A DNA stretch of 64,000 nucleotides. It comes from JBBECF01 sp040881945. GTDB taxonomy: Bacteria > Pseudomonadota > Alphaproteobacteria > Dongiales > Dongiaceae. The translations under genes were made by a program, and so were the position numbers. The notes below the pieces were generated by a model. It had not been told where the DNA came from, did no database searches, and worked only from the letters and a program-made list of their open reading frames with translations. Shown in pieces: positions 63,454 through 64,000 of the stretch. Within the stretch, counting starts at the first letter, position 1, and every line of letters starts with the position of its first letter. The stretch is from positions 1 to 64,000 of the forward strand of contig JBBECF010000157.1 of assembly GCA_040881945.1 (NCBI GenBank), given 5' to 3'.

Positions 63454-63789
63454 AAAAAAATCGAGGCGATCATCAAGCCCTTCAAGCTCGATGAGGTGAA
63501 GGACGCGCTGAACGAGGTCGGCATCAAAGGCATTACCGTGACCGAGGCCAAGGGCTTCGGCCGGCAGAAGGGCCATACCGAGCTCTATCGCGGCGCCGAA
63601 TACGTGGTCGATTTTCTGCCCAAGGTGAAGCTCGAAATCGTGCTCGAGGACAACCTGGTCGAGCGCGCCATCGAAGCAATCCAGCAGGCGGCCCACACCG
63701 GGCGCATCGGCGACGGCAAGATCTTCGTCACCACCGTGGACGAGGCGATCCGCATCCGCACCGGCGAGCGCGGCGGCGACGCGCTCTGA
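63451..63789 (+). CDS. glnB: Nitrogen regulatory protein P-II
   Basis: GlnB senses 2-oxoglutarate, ATP/ADP and, through uridylylation, glutamine. The 112-residue protein has the typical start MKKIEAIIKPFKLDEVKDAL, the T-loop with the uridylylated Tyr51 (YRGAEYVVDFLPK) and the B-loop HTGRIGDGKIFV. It lies 66 bases upstream of glnA, the classical glnBA operon of Rhodospirillales. Confidence 0.97.
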   Translation: MKKIEAIIKPFKLDEVKDALNEVGIKGITVTEAKGFGRQKGHTELYRGAEYVVDFLPKVKLEIVLEDNLVERAIEAIQQAAHTGRIGDGKIFVTTVDEAIRIRTGERGGDAL

Positions 63790-63855
63790 CCGTTCACCGG
63801 CCGCCGCCGGCGGTTCGCCCTGGCGACCCCCCCCCAGCCCTTGAGGAACAGAAGC

Positions 63856-64000
63856 ATGCCCGACGTCAAGAAAGTCCTTTCGATGATCAAGGAACACGAC
63901 GTGAAGTACGTCGATTTCCGCCTCACCGACCCGCGCGGCAAATGGCAGCACATCGCCCTGTCGGTGCAGGCCATCGACGAGTCGGTGCTGAACGAGGGCG
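63856..64000 (+). CDS. glnA: Glutamine synthetase type I, 5' part
   Basis: The first 48 codons are in the window; the gene continues past 64000. MPDVKKVLSMIKEHDVKYVD and FRLTDPRGKWQHIALS are the N-terminal beta-grasp domain of GlnA. GAGGAA lies about eight bases before ATG 63856. It is transcribed with glnB. Confidence 0.95.
   Translation, partial: MPDVKKVLSMIKEHDVKYVDFRLTDPRGKWQHIALSVQAIDESVLNEG

Overview
The window is a high-GC, densely coded stretch of an alphaproteobacterial chromosome, most like the Rhodospirillales. The gene order tRNA-Leu, tig, clpP, clpX, lon, hupB, tRNA-Val, tRNA-Asp, nuoA-N, birA, coaX, rnj, mce, DUF1467, proS, lolC, lolD, dnaE, rpsB, tsf, pyrH, frr, uppS, cdsA, dxr, rseP, bamA, ompH, fabZ, lpxA is a typical alphaproteobacterial backbone, nearly all on the minus strand. 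The short ProS form, RNase J and the complex I proteins agree with this. A 100-N run at 11719-11818 and a duplicated 55-bp flank show that this is a draft assembly, perhaps a metagenome bin; no genus can be named.

Region by region, from left to right. (1) 1-11595: envelope and translation genes read leftward, rpsB-tsf-pyrH-frr-uppS-cdsA-dxr-rseP-bamA-ompH-fabZ-lpxA. The expected lpxD is missing between ompH and fabZ. (2) 11596-12408: an rpsB leader and promoter, the assembly gap, and a hicB-hicA toxin-antitoxin pair. (3) 12480-17145: dnaE and an OmpA-domain envelope protein. (4) 17384-22054: a plus-strand operon interrupts the backbone. It holds pqqA, pqqD, pqqE, a 32-residue membrane peptide, a PuuD-like membrane protein, serC and an M48 membrane protease. 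pqqB and pqqC are absent. A lone integrase arm domain (22076-22360) lies at its right edge. (5) 22430-28943: a methyltransferase, lolD, lolC, proS, a secreted unknown protein, a possible small RNA with a strong terminator, tag, DUF1467 and mce. (6) 28983-46418: rnj, coaX, birA and a complete 14-gene complex I operon. (7) 46490-53554: two tRNAs, hupB, lon, clpX, clpP, tig and tRNA-Leu, a protein quality-control block. (8) 53771-61935: accessory metabolism (a SUOX-like protein, an AceE-like ThDP enzyme, nnrD, an HpcH/HpaI aldolase, a Sel1-SPOR protein, an NTF2-like protein) and tRNA-His. (9) 62071-64000: an aminotransferase, then glnB and the start of glnA behind a good sigma-54 promoter match.

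The most unusual part is the pqq operon. Its PqqA and SerC look more beta/gammaproteobacterial than alphaproteobacterial, it sits inside an otherwise conserved gene order, and it carries a membrane metalloprotease and two small membrane proteins not normally counted among PQQ genes. This suggests a laterally acquired, rearranged PQQ module. The role of the extra genes is inference only.
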